35,857 nucleotides of DNA from an uncultured Bacteroidia bacterium. Lineage in GTDB: Bacteria; Bacteroidota; Bacteroidia; Bacteroidales; UBA932. Below are positions 7,568 to 16,162 of the stretch, piece after piece. A model generated the notes under the pieces. That model was given only the letters and a program-made list of their open reading frames with translations. It was not told the DNA's origin and searched no databases. The position numbers were made by a program, and so were the translations under genes. Location: NCBI GenBank assembly GCA_902784785.1, contig CACZWF010000024.1, positions 1 through 35,857 of the forward strand, written 5' to 3'. Each line of letters opens with the position of its first letter. The stretch's first letter is position 1.

Positions 7568-8421
7568 ACCAGGGTGTCTTTGTAGGTGGCGCTGACGGGA
7601 AGGGTGGTGCCGCCGGTGAGGACGACTTTGCTGCGGGAAGTCTTTCCAATGGCGTTCCGGGCGACGATATAGGAGCGGTGGATGCGGACGAACTGTCCTT
7701 CGGGGAGTTCCGAAGCCAGACGGGCGATGCCGTACAGGGTAATCAGCGGCATCACATCGCTGCGACGGTAAATCTTGATGTATTCTCCCATGCTTTGAAT
7801 GTAAAGGATGTCATCCACCAGCACTTTGACGCGGTGGTAATCACTCATAAAATATAGTTCGCGCGGGGATGAAACCGCATCCTCTTTTTCGGCTGCAGCA
7901 TGCTGAGCCGCTTCTTCCGCGCGTTTTTTTCTCGCATAAAGTGTCCCGGCAAAGTCACCGCTCACGATCAGCAGTCCGAGCAGGAAGAAAGAAACTTCCG
8001 GCCCGTGGGGGTGGTGGGGGCCGTCTGGACGGTCTCCATCAGGCGGCGGCCCGGGCATACTTCTGTCCGGCGGAAGTTCGGGTCGCATCTCGTGGGGCGG
8101 GGGTCCGGGACGGTCATTGGGCGGCCCGGGGCGATGGGGGTCCAGAAACTGCCAAGCTCCGAACGACAACATCAAAACCGCCAACCCCGTCAGGTACCAT
8201 CCTTTCTTTTGAGGGTATAGGCGCATCAATCCGTCGTGATGCAGGATATACAGCAAAAAGAAGGGCAGAATGCGGAGCCAAAGTTGGGAAAATCCTCGCC
8301 AGACATCCGACACGCCGGATACTCGCGCCCAATCTATCAATAGGGTAGGAAGAACCAGCAGGGCGAATACCCACACGCAGAGAATAATCCACTGCTCTTT
8401 CTTGATTCGACGTTGTTTCAT
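7555..8421 (-). CDS. Membrane-bound LytTR-type transcriptional regulator
   Basis: A 288-residue protein with four predicted membrane segments (residues ~10-31, ~43-60, ~68-88 and ~140-160) and a C-terminal LytTR DNA-binding domain (~residue 195 to the end: LYFMSDYHRVKVLVDDILYI, MGEYIKIY, FVRIHRSYIVARNAI). The third and fourth segments are separated by an extracytoplasmic loop made of Pro, Gly, His, Asp and Arg (GPPNDRPGPPPHEMRP-like repeats, residues ~92-136), a possible sensor or ligand-binding tether. Start ATG 8421, with TATCTTTG 5 nt upstream; longer readings pass through this promoter. It is divergent from the beta-helix/VTC/DUF4956 operon, which it probably controls. There is no kinase or receiver domain, so it would be a one-component membrane regulator. 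Confidence 0.85.
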   Translation of the reverse strand: MKQRRIKKEQWIILCVWVFALLVLPTLLIDWARVSGVSDVWRGFSQLWLRILPFFLLYILHHDGLMRLYPQKKGWYLTGLAVLMLSFGAWQFLDPHRPGPPNDRPGPPPHEMRPELPPDRSMPGPPPDGDRPDGPHHPHGPEVSFFLLGLLIVSGDFAGTLYARKKRAEEAAQHAAAEKEDAVSSPRELYFMSDYHRVKVLVDDILYIQSMGEYIKIYRRSDVMPLITLYGIARLASELPEGQFVRIHRSYIVARNAIGKTSRSKVVLTGGTTLPVSATYKDTLVQAP

Positions 8422-8426
8422 AGTGA

Positions 8427-8434
8427 CAAAGATA
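8427..8434 (-). promoter_or_regulatory. -7 box of the LytTR gene (probable leaderless mRNA)
   Basis: TATCTTTG on the minus strand (plus 8427-8434), 5 nt before the ATG at 8421. Confidence 0.6.
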
Positions 8435-8557
8435 CGAATTTCGTTGAGAAAAATCCTCATTTGGTCGGAAAAGGCTTGCAGGGAAGTATTTCCCTTGCGT
8501 ATCTTGCATTCAGTTTGAAAGGAAGAGGCCTGTTTGAATTTTTTAAATGGAGCGACT

Positions 8558-10300
8558 ATGAACACAAAAAATCAATTTTTATGGATGCTTTTGCTCCCGC
8601 TCGCCATAGTGGGATGCACGAAAGACAACATTCTCACCCAGCCCCTCAGCACGGGGGACAATACGACGCCCGCCTCGACCGTGGATGTGCCCACCGATGA
8701 CGAAGACGATGTCGACGGAACGAATTTCGTCCGCACCATCTCGTTGGTCTGGTCGGCTTCCTCTGTCGCGGTGAGCGGCGATGACAACGGCATTGTCAGC
8801 GTCAGCGGTACGGATGTAACCATCAATAATACGGGCACGACCGAAAAGGTCAAATATGAACTTTCCGGTAGTTGTTCGGACGGGTCTTTGAAAATTTATT
8901 CCAACAACAAGCAGGCCTTGTATCTCAACGGGCTCAGCCTGACCAATCCGGACGGAGCGGCCATCAACAACCAGGGCAAAAAGCGTTGTTTTGTCGTAGT
9001 CAGCGGTGTCAACTCCCTCGCGGACGGCTCTTCCGCCGCCTATTCGGCGAGCGGTGAGGAAGATATGAAGGCCGTATTTTTCAGCGAAGGTCAGTTGATT
9101 TTCAGTGGCAGCGGTTCGCTCTCCATCACCGCCGACAACCAGCAGGGGAAGGCGGCCCTGACCTCGGACGATTATATCCGATTGGCGGAGAACGCCCCGA
9201 CTTTGACGGTGACCTCCGGTTCCAAAGCGGGCCACGGCATCCGGGGCAAGGATTATATCCACATAGGCGGCGGCACGGTCAAAGCGTCGGTTGCGGCCGC
9301 GATGAAGAAAGGATTTTCCTCCGACTCGCTGGTGGCTATCACAGGCGGCGCGACGACTATCAATGTGACGGGCGGTTCTGCATACGACAGCGAGGACCAA
9401 GATTATAGTGGTTCGGCCGGCATCAAGGCCGACTATGCCTTCAAAATGACGGGCGGCACGGTCAGTATCACCAATTCCGGACAAGGTGGCAAGGGCATCA
9501 AAGTCGGCGGCAGCAGCGACAAGGGAGTCAAAATTTTTACCAGCGAGATTTCCGGCGGTACTCTGGATATCAAGGTAACCGGCTCTGATTATACCGCAGG
9601 GGATGTGTCTGCCAAGGGTATTAAAATCGGCTGGGCTATCAAAAGCGATACGAAGGCCGGTCCCGGCGGCCCGGGTGGCCCTGGCGGTCCCGGCGGTGGC
9701 GGCGGAATGGGCGGCGGCACCACCTATTCCGATATGACGGGCGATCTGCTTATTTCGGGCGGTACGGTACGGGTGACCTGTACCAGCAATGAAGCAATTG
9801 AGGTCAAGAAAACCCTGACGATTACCGGCGGTGAAGTCTTCGCCTACTCGACTGGAGACGATGCTATCAACTCGGCCAGCACTTTCACTGTCACCGGCGG
9901 CAAGGTCTGCGGTATTTCCACGGCCAACGACGGTTTGGATGCCAACGGCAATTTCTATATTCAGGGCGGTATTGTCTATGGCAGCGGCAGTGGAACCCCC
10001 GAATTGGGCATCGATGCCAACACGGAAGGCGGTTTCAAACTCTACCTCCAGGGCGGAACGGTGGTGGCCATCGGCGGGGTGGAAAGCGGAGCCAGCAACA
10101 GCCTGCAATCCTCCTATTCTTCCTGGTCCGCCAACAAGTGGTACGGAATCACCTCCGGTTCGACTTCCTTTGCCCTCAAGGCCCCTTCGTCCGGCGGCAA
10201 TACGATGTATGTGTTCGGCTCGTCCAAACCGTCTGTCAGTACGGGTGTGACACCCTCCGGCTCCTCTTTTTGGAATGGTTACGGCTACACTGGATTTTAA
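8558..10300 (+). CDS. Cthe_2159-like carbohydrate-binding beta-helix lipoprotein
   Basis: A 580-residue lipoprotein (lipobox AIVGC, Cys ~20). After an Asp-rich linker (VPTDDEDDVDG) comes a repetitive, turn-rich sequence (ISGGTLDI, ITGGEVFAYSTGDDAINS, FTVTGGKVCGISTANDGLDANG, YIQGGIVYGSG) typical of the Cthe_2159 family, a right-handed beta-helix reported to bind acidic polysaccharide and calcium. A Gly/Pro insert (GPGGPGG-like, then GGGGGMGGG; residues ~368-388) interrupts the helix. Start ATG 8558, because the signal peptide begins there (MNTKNQF); the ATG at 8534 is in frame but adds residues before it. First gene of a five-gene operon; the next begins 18 nt downstream. Probably displayed on the cell surface. 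The ligand is unknown. Confidence 0.85.
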   Translation: MNTKNQFLWMLLLPLAIVGCTKDNILTQPLSTGDNTTPASTVDVPTDDEDDVDGTNFVRTISLVWSASSVAVSGDDNGIVSVSGTDVTINNTGTTEKVKYELSGSCSDGSLKIYSNNKQALYLNGLSLTNPDGAAINNQGKKRCFVVVSGVNSLADGSSAAYSASGEEDMKAVFFSEGQLIFSGSGSLSITADNQQGKAALTSDDYIRLAENAPTLTVTSGSKAGHGIRGKDYIHIGGGTVKASVAAAMKKGFSSDSLVAITGGATTINVTGGSAYDSEDQDYSGSAGIKADYAFKMTGGTVSITNSGQGGKGIKVGGSSDKGVKIFTSEISGGTLDIKVTGSDYTAGDVSAKGIKIGWAIKSDTKAGPGGPGGPGGPGGGGGMGGGTTYSDMTGDLLISGGTVRVTCTSNEAIEVKKTLTITGGEVFAYSTGDDAINSASTFTVTGGKVCGISTANDGLDANGNFYIQGGIVYGSGSGTPELGIDANTEGGFKLYLQGGTVVAIGGVESGASNSLQSSYSSWSANKWYGITSGSTSFALKAPSSGGNTMYVFGSSKPSVSTGVTPSGSSFWNGYGYTGF

Positions 10301-10318
10301 CCTGACATCCCTACAATT

Positions 10319-10759
10319 ATGAAGAAAATCATTTTACTATCCATCCTCGCGCTGGCTGGCCTTTCCCTTTCCGCGCAGGAACCTTTGGACCCCCAGAAGA
10401 GCGCCCGAAAGAATATGGTCCTGAAGGAGTGGAACCTGGATGTCCGCACCAACAAGACGGTGCTGGACCATGTGACGACCTACAACGAACTAGGGAAGAA
10501 GGTTGAGGAAATCGAGTACAACAGCCTGGGACAGTTGTGGCGCAAGCGATTCGAGCACAACGCGATGGGCAAGGTGAGCAAGGAATATATCTACGACCAC
10601 CGCAACGTTCTGGTCAATTACAAAATTTTCGAATACAACGAACTGGGAATCAGGACGAAGACGACCACTTATTATCCGAACGGAAAGGCCAAGACCATCA
10701 AGACCTACGAGTACACGGTCCGGGAAGATTCCCAAGAAAAGCCCGCGAAGAAAAAATGA
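10319..10759 (+). CDS. Small secreted protein with YD/RHS-like repeat units
   Basis: A 146-residue exported protein. The signal peptide (residues 1-19) ends in LSAQ. The body carries about five imperfect strand-turn units (TTYNELGKKVEEIEYNSLG, RFEHNAMGKVSKEYIYD, FEYNELGIRTKTTTYYPNG, KTYEYTV) resembling wound-beta YD/MORN-like repeats, here likely a small beta-sheet protein. It has a Lys-rich C-terminus. The stop codon overlaps the VTC start by 4 nt (ATGA), implying translational coupling. No defined family was recognised; a role in handling or binding a polymer product is only inference. Confidence 0.7.
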   Translation: MKKIILLSILALAGLSLSAQEPLDPQKSARKNMVLKEWNLDVRTNKTVLDHVTTYNELGKKVEEIEYNSLGQLWRKRFEHNAMGKVSKEYIYDHRNVLVNYKIFEYNELGIRTKTTTYYPNGKAKTIKTYEYTVREDSQEKPAKKK

Positions 10760-11604
10760 CGGAGAACCCTTCCCTGTCCGCCTTGCTGGCGCGTATCGAC
10801 CCCATCACCTTGGATGAGATGGAGTCCATCACGCTGATGAACCGCATCGACAGCAAGTACCTGACCGATTTCCCGACGCTGCTGCGGCTGTTGGGGGATG
10901 CGGCGGAGCAGGGCTACCGTGCCCTCTATGTGGACGGGAAGAAGTTGATTCCCTACGACTCCGTGTATTTCGACACGCCGGATTTGAAAACCTACACCGA
11001 CCACCGCAACCGCAAGCTGGTCCGGCAGAAGGTCCGCACCAGATGCTACTTGACCGACTCCGGGGCTGCGTTCCTGGAAATCAAGCGGAAGACCAACCAC
11101 GGCCGCACGAAGAAGAAAAGGATGCAGATTCCGATGGCGGATTTCGCGGATTTCCGGGGCAATGCCGGGGCGGCGGAATATTTGAAGAACCGCTCGATGT
11201 TCACGGCGGAGCAACTCAGTCCCGAACTGCACACGCGTTTCTCCCGCATCACGCTGGTCAACGCCCATCAGACGGAACGCATCACCATCGATTTGGACTT
11301 ACACTTCGAAAATGTGCGTTTTGGCACGCAGGCCTCCCTGCCCGGGGCGGTCGTCATCGAACTCAAGCAGGACGGGAGGGCCCCCAGTAGGATGAAGCCG
11401 ATTCTGCTCAAGAACCGCATCAAACCTTTCCGCATCAGTAAATACTGCACGGCCGTCACCCTCACGGACCCCACCGCCCGTTACGGCCGTTTCAAACTCA
11501 AACTCAAACGAATCAGCCGGGTCATAGGCTGTCCGCTCTATCCGGCTGCCTCCCCGTTCAACGAAACCCATACATCCTCATCCAACGAATTAATCAACGA
11601 ATAA
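10756..11604 (+). CDS. VTC-domain (polyphosphate polymerase-like) protein
   Basis: A 282-residue cytoplasmic protein of the VTC/CYTH (triphosphate tunnel) superfamily, whose yeast member makes polyphosphate from ATP. Basic and acidic tunnel residues sit in the expected strands: MNRIDSKYL (~27), DSVYFDTPDLKTY (~70), HRNRKLVRQKVRTRCY (~84), FLEIKRKTNHGR (~105), IDLDLHFEN (~180), VVIELKQDG (~200) and NRIKPFRISKYC (~220). The start overlaps the upstream stop. The DUF4956 gene begins one base after its stop, a tight pairing often seen for these two families. Polyphosphate as the product is inference; other anionic chains or a binding-only role are possible. Confidence 0.85.
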   Translation: MTENPSLSALLARIDPITLDEMESITLMNRIDSKYLTDFPTLLRLLGDAAEQGYRALYVDGKKLIPYDSVYFDTPDLKTYTDHRNRKLVRQKVRTRCYLTDSGAAFLEIKRKTNHGRTKKKRMQIPMADFADFRGNAGAAEYLKNRSMFTAEQLSPELHTRFSRITLVNAHQTERITIDLDLHFENVRFGTQASLPGAVVIELKQDGRAPSRMKPILLKNRIKPFRISKYCTAVTLTDPTARYGRFKLKLKRISRVIGCPLYPAASPFNETHTSSSNELINE

Positions 11605-11605
11605 T

Positions 11606-12376
11606 ATGTTACCTCTCCTTCAAGAATTGGGCGACTACACGCTCGCCGACGAAGAACTGCTGAACGTGCAGACCATCACCGACGCGATGATGACGACCTC
11701 GCAGTCGCTTGCGGAACTGGGCATCCGCTTTTTCCTCAATGCCTTTGTCTGCTGGCTGCTGGTCCAGTTTTTCTATTACCGAAAGAGCCGTCGCCGCGAC
11801 TACTATTTCACCTTTATGGTGTTTTCCTCTGCGATGCTGATGCTGCTCTACATTATGGGCAATGTGGAGGTCGGCGTGGGACTGACCCTCGGTCTTTTCG
11901 CCATCTTCGGCGTGATCCGCTACCGTACGGAGACCGTTCCCATCCGCGAGATGACCTACCTCTTCGTGATTATCGCCCTGGCCGCGATGAACGGTCTGGC
12001 CCCCATTTACAAACTGGTGGGCGTGGTGGGCAACAACCCGCATTATGAACTCTCTACGAGCGCCCTGTTGGTGACCTGCGTGGCCAACGCGCTGGTCGTC
12101 GTGCTGATCTGGGTGCTGGAAAGCGAGCGGCTGCTCAAGCACACCTCCGCCAAACTGGTGCTGTACGACCGCATCGACCTGATTGTTCCTGAAAAACGGG
12201 CGGAACTGATTGCGGACCTTGAAAAACGCGTGGGCCTGAAAGTGGACAATGTGGAAATCGGCCACGTGGATTTCCTGCGGGACGCGGCTTTTATCAAAGT
12301 CTATTACACCTTGGGCAAGAACCAGACGGCCAGCATTGACCAACTGACCAAAGCCAAGGATTTTGTGGAACAGTAA
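11606..12376 (+). CDS. DUF4956 membrane protein
   Basis: A 256-residue integral inner-membrane protein. About five membrane segments (residues ~39-58, ~68-87, ~92-108, ~117-135, ~150-170) surround the conserved GLFAIFGVIRYRTETVPIRE and TYLFVIIALAAMNGL motifs that define DUF4956. The C-terminal ~80 residues (YDRIDLIVPEKRAELIADLEKR onward) form a cytoplasmic domain. The gene starts one base after the VTC stop. It may export, anchor or sense the VTC product; the biochemical function is not established. Confidence 0.85.
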   Translation: MLPLLQELGDYTLADEELLNVQTITDAMMTTSQSLAELGIRFFLNAFVCWLLVQFFYYRKSRRRDYYFTFMVFSSAMLMLLYIMGNVEVGVGLTLGLFAIFGVIRYRTETVPIREMTYLFVIIALAAMNGLAPIYKLVGVVGNNPHYELSTSALLVTCVANALVVVLIWVLESERLLKHTSAKLVLYDRIDLIVPEKRAELIADLEKRVGLKVDNVEIGHVDFLRDAAFIKVYYTLGKNQTASIDQLTKAKDFVEQ

Positions 12377-12389
12377 CGGTCCGTCGGAT

Positions 12390-13175
12390 ATGAGAAGAAT
12401 CCTCATAGCTACGCTTGTTTTGCTGCTTCCGTTGGCTTTACGGGGGCAGGGGACGCTCAACGATCTGACCAACGATTTCCGGGGCCGCATCAGCGTGGGG
12501 GTGGAGAAGAAAGTCATCAAGGGCCTGCACGTCGGATTGGAGGCGGAAGCCCGTTTCAAGGACAATTTCGGACGCGTCGGCCGTCTGCAAGCGGATTTGA
12601 ATGTCAGTTACAAGCCTTTGCCCTGGCTCAAAACCTCCCTCGGCTATATTTTTATGGAAAATGTCAACTCGGCGGGCGAGTGGAAAATGCGGCATCGGCT
12701 CTATGTGGATGTCACCGGCATCCTGGATGTGGGATATTGGCGGCTTTCGCTTAGAGAAAGGCTCCAACTCACGCATAAAACGGTGAATAATCCTCATAAG
12801 CACGTTCCCAACTCCCTTGAGCTCAAATCTCGTTTCAAAGTGATTTATCGCGGCTGGATTGACTGGCGACCCTATGCCTATGTGGAACTGCGCAACTGCT
12901 TCAACGACCCTTCCTGGGCGGCCACCTGGACGGGTACCTCTTACACGAATTCATCTTTTCTGGGCTATGGATCGGCGTATATCAACCGGGTGCGGGGGGC
13001 TTTGGGCGTGGAATGGCATCTCTCCCGCAATCATAGCATCGACTTCCACACCCTGGTTGATTATTGTTACGAAAAACGCATCACCACCAGCAACCGGCGG
13101 CAGAGCCTCAAAAGCTTGACTTGGGACCGGGCTCTCAATACGTCCTTCTGTATCGGGTACACTTTCTCTTTTTGA
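12390..13175 (+). CDS. DUF2490 outer-membrane protein
   Basis: A 261-residue exported protein with an N-terminal signal (MRRILIATLVLLLPLALRGQ). Alternating aromatic and hydrophobic strands (GLEAEARFKDN, LKTSLGYIFMENV, WRLSLRERLQLT, FKVIYRGWIDWRPYAYVELRN) end in an aromatic residue (CIGYTFSF), the signature of an outer-membrane beta-barrel and matching DUF2490. Start ATG 12390, 13 nt after DUF4956; it is the last gene of the operon. Its likely role is an outer-membrane partner of the VTC/DUF4956 pair. Confidence 0.82.
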   Translation: MRRILIATLVLLLPLALRGQGTLNDLTNDFRGRISVGVEKKVIKGLHVGLEAEARFKDNFGRVGRLQADLNVSYKPLPWLKTSLGYIFMENVNSAGEWKMRHRLYVDVTGILDVGYWRLSLRERLQLTHKTVNNPHKHVPNSLELKSRFKVIYRGWIDWRPYAYVELRNCFNDPSWAATWTGTSYTNSSFLGYGSAYINRVRGALGVEWHLSRNHSIDFHTLVDYCYEKRITTSNRRQSLKSLTWDRALNTSFCIGYTFSF

Positions 13176-13224
13176 GTCTTCATTCTCCGACAAAAACAAA
13201 CGCGGCAAAATGAAAAATTTTGAT

Positions 13225-13232
13225 TAATTTTG
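13225..13232 (+). promoter_or_regulatory. -7 box of the HAD lipoprotein gene
   Basis: TAATTTTG ends 6 nt before the ATG at 13239, separating this gene from the upstream operon. Probable leaderless mRNA. Confidence 0.55.
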
Positions 13233-13238
13233 TAGGGT

Positions 13239-14276
13239 ATGAAAAAGATTCTTGTTTGTTTACTGGCGGCGTTGACGCTGCTCTCCTGCAAGCCGGCCTT
13301 GGAGCGCGGCGCTTGGAACGATGACACTTATCAGGCTCTGACGGCCGTGATTTCCGAATCGGAGAACCAAGGAAATTATGCGGTGTTTGATTGTGATTAT
13401 ACGACCATCATTCACGACGTCACCCACGCGATGATTATCTATCAGATTGAGAATCTGCGATTCTCGCTGGCCCCGGAACATCATTTCCTGGATGGATTGG
13501 GCGAGGTGGATTTTCCGCTGGAGGGGCTGGGGATGACCGCCCGGGAGATGGGCCGGACGCTGGCCGCCGAGTACGCTTCTTTAAAACAGGAAAGGAACGA
13601 CAGCCTGTATCGGGATTTCCGGGCCCGTTTGCTGGCCTTCGACTCCGCTGTTCACGACAATTACGACTACCGTACGCTGTGCTTGTGGGAGCCTTCCCTG
13701 GCCGTCGGTTTCACCCAGGAAGAATTGAATGAAATGGCCCGGGAGTTTCTGACGCAATCATTCGCCCAGGACTCGCTCTGGTCCGAGCAGTGGGTGTCTC
13801 CGGACGGTCGCTTCTGCGGGACCGCCCATAAGGGACTGGCGATTTCGCCTGAAATGAAGAATCTCTATGCTTGCCTGAGCCGTTCGGGCATCACCCCTTA
13901 TGTGTGTTCCGCTTCTCCGGAGTGGCTGGTGAAAATGCTTTGCTGCGACAAGCAATGGGGCCTGGGCTTGCCGAAAGAGCAGGTGTTCGGCCTTCGTCTC
14001 ATCGAAAAAGAGGACGGTTCCTGGGATTACGAAGCGGATTACACCCAACCCTTCAAGGCGGGGAAAGTCGCTTGCATCAACCGTTATATTGCTCCGCTTT
14101 ACGGGAATCGTTCACCGGTTCTGATTGCAGGGGACAGCGAAGGGGATGTGGAAATGCTCACGGCCTATCCGGATTTGAAAATGGGCCTCATCATCGATTG
14201 GGGACGCAGCGGGGCCATCCGCGAACTCGCCGACCGTCACGACGGTAAATACTTCTCCCAGCAATTCAAGAAATAA
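13239..14276 (+). CDS. HAD-superfamily lipoprotein phosphatase
   Basis: A 345-residue predicted lipoprotein (lipobox LLSC, Cys ~15) with a haloacid-dehalogenase phosphatase domain. Motif I is FDCDYTT (~residue 49, DxDxT), motif II lies in YVCSASPEWLV (~222) and motif III/IV in LIAGDSEGDVEML (~294). A large helical cap lies between motifs I and II. The layout resembles exported phosphorylcholine/phosphoserine-type HAD phosphatases. It would act in the periplasm. The following gene is also a secreted phosphatase-fold protein. Confidence 0.82.
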   Translation: MKKILVCLLAALTLLSCKPALERGAWNDDTYQALTAVISESENQGNYAVFDCDYTTIIHDVTHAMIIYQIENLRFSLAPEHHFLDGLGEVDFPLEGLGMTAREMGRTLAAEYASLKQERNDSLYRDFRARLLAFDSAVHDNYDYRTLCLWEPSLAVGFTQEELNEMAREFLTQSFAQDSLWSEQWVSPDGRFCGTAHKGLAISPEMKNLYACLSRSGITPYVCSASPEWLVKMLCCDKQWGLGLPKEQVFGLRLIEKEDGSWDYEADYTQPFKAGKVACINRYIAPLYGNRSPVLIAGDSEGDVEMLTAYPDLKMGLIIDWGRSGAIRELADRHDGKYFSQQFKK

Positions 14277-14307
14277 CCAGGCTGGGAGGACAGAAATATT
14301 ACTGTTA

Positions 14308-14331
14308 CAAGAATTCTTGCAAGTATTCTTC
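14308..14331. repeat. Tandem 12-bp palindromic units
   Basis: CAAGAATTCTTG (14308-14319), a perfect palindrome, abuts the near copy CAAGTATTCTTC (14320-14331), about 45 bp upstream of the next -7 box. Operator-like. Confidence 0.5.
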
Positions 14332-14376
14332 TATTCTTTTGAAGTATCATTCCGTGTTGCAGATATGAAAAATTGT

Positions 14377-14384
14377 TATATTTG
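14377..14384 (+). promoter_or_regulatory. -7 box upstream of the phosphodiesterase pseudogene
   Basis: TATATTTG, 22 nt before the ATG at 14407. Confidence 0.6.
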
Positions 14385-14406
14385 CAACATTGAAAATAGT
14401 TTGATA

Positions 14407-16087
14407 ATGAAAAGATTTCTTGCTTTTTCCTTGATGGTGCTGATGGCACTGGCTGTTTCTTGCAGCAAAGAGGCTAATGTTGAAAAGGGGAGCTCCACCC
14501 CCGCAGGTCCCTCGTCCCCCACGGATCCGACGGACCCCACGGACCCTGTGGTGTCCAAAGGCGCCTACAAGCACGTGGTGATTGTCGGCGTTGACGGCGG
14601 CGGTGCATTTTTCAAGGATACGCCCACCCCTCGGTTCCTTGACCTCTTTCCCGACCATCAGCGCGCAATGCTGGGCCTCGTTGCTCCACGGCGTCCTTCC
14701 GGAATTTCACGGAATGACCAATGCAATTTCTGAGAACAAAGAACTGTCTTATCCGGTGAAAAGTCCGTATCCGTCCATCTTCCGGCTGGCACGGGAAGCC
14801 CATCCGGAAGCGCAACTGGCCTCCTTTGTAAGTTGGTATGCCATCAACAACGGCATTATCGAGCATAATCTCGGTGTGACCATGGGGGAGACGAAGGATG
14901 TCGATCCGGAGATCGCGAACCTGACGGTGCAATACCTTTCCAACAACACGCCGATGATCTTGTTTGTCCATTTCGGCTCACCCGATGTCGTGGGCGAGAG
15001 GGACGGATTCGGCACGCCCTCCCAGCTTCAGGCCATCAGCGACGTGGACACCTATATCGGCAGGATTTATGACGAGTTGAAGCTGAAGAATATCATGGAT
15101 GAAACCTTGTTTATCGTTACTGCCGACCATGGTGGAAAGGGTAAGGCGCACGGGGGAGACTCGGATGAGGAAAAGTATGTGTTCCTGGGTGTCGCGGGCA
15201 AAACGGTGGCCGAAGGCGCTATCGTGGATGCGGAGACGCGCGATGTGGCGGCGATTGCCGCCTACGCCCTGGGCCTTGAATGCCCGGACACATGGACCGG
15301 ACGCGTTCCGGCCGGGGTGTTCCAAGATGTCAAGCAAGCGGGCGCGCATGTTGAAATGGTGCTTCCCAGCAAAAAGTACCGTCAACACACGACCGAAGAG
15401 ACTCCGGACAAGAGCACCCTTCAGGCTGTTCTCGCAGGTCACAATCTGACGGCCTACTTCCCGTTCGACGGGAATGCGAGCGACGCTCTCGGCAAGGTGC
15501 AGACGAGCACCTCCGGAACCCTGCAGTATCCCGACGCCTATTTCGGGAAAGGAGTTAAGTTGAATAGTGGATACATCACCTTGAAAGACTTGAAAGTCGG
15601 CACCGGCTCTTTTTCCGCCGCCTTCTGGCTGAAAGCCACGCTGCCTTCGCCCAAGAGCGCCGACCCGGGGTTGATTTCCAACAAAGACTGGCAAGAGGGT
15701 GTGTACAAAGGTTTCATTCTCTCCCTCAGAGGCTCCAGCGACATCAAGTTCAATGTGGGTAATGGTTCCGACGGCAGAATGGATTTCACGCGTATGCTTC
15801 CGGCTAATTATAACGAGGGTTGGATGCACGTGATCATGGTGGTCGACCGCGCGAACAGGAAAGTCCGTCTCTACTATGACTTTATCGATGGGGACGAGAA
15901 AGAGATTCCCGATGCTCTTGCCAACATTTCTTTCGATTCATTGAATTCATTGAACTTCAATATTGGCCAGGACGGCACCGGCGTCTTGGAGTACAGTCTC
16001 CCTGCCCAGATCGACGAACTCATCCTTACGGCCGACGTGCTGACCGACCAGGACATCGCCGCCCTTAAGAACCACTACACCCGGTAG
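14407..16087 (+). pseudogene. Phosphodiesterase/alkaline phosphatase-fold lipoprotein with LamG domain, frameshifted
   Basis: The frame from ATG 14407 encodes a lipoprotein signal (lipobox AVSC), a Ser/Pro/Thr linker with TDPTDPTDP repeats, and the first catalytic motif HVVIVGVDGGGAFF with its metal Asp. After PTPRF (~14634) the family sequence continues only in the +1 frame from ~14636: LTSFPTISAQCWASLLHG (nucleophile Thr), then LFVHFGSPD, FIVTADHGGKGKAHGG (metal DH), and a LamG/concanavalin-like domain from ~15420 (LTAYFPFDGNASDAL to the end). Relatives have roughly 10-20 more residues at the joint, so a small deletion not divisible by three is likely. The first frame stops at 14733. An enzyme with both catalytic halves cannot be made by normal translation. 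Confidence 0.8.
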
Positions 16088-16129
16088 GGGACGGCTAGGC
16101 GGACGATGGTCCCAAACTAAAATAAGTCG

Positions 16130-16137
16130 TATCTTTG
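16130..16137 (+). promoter_or_regulatory. greA -7 box
   Basis: TATCTTTG, 25 nt before the GTG start at 16163. Confidence 0.6.
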
Positions 16138-16162
16138 TATCCGGTTAATCGAAATTTGAACC

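Noticed and set aside
8579-10108. 509-codon open frame on the minus strand opposite the beta-helix gene
   Set aside because: Composition (Ala, Arg, Gly, Asp, Ile) is that of an antisense shadow of a GC-rich repetitive gene; no domain or signal, and the plus strand has a lipoprotein signal and family motifs.
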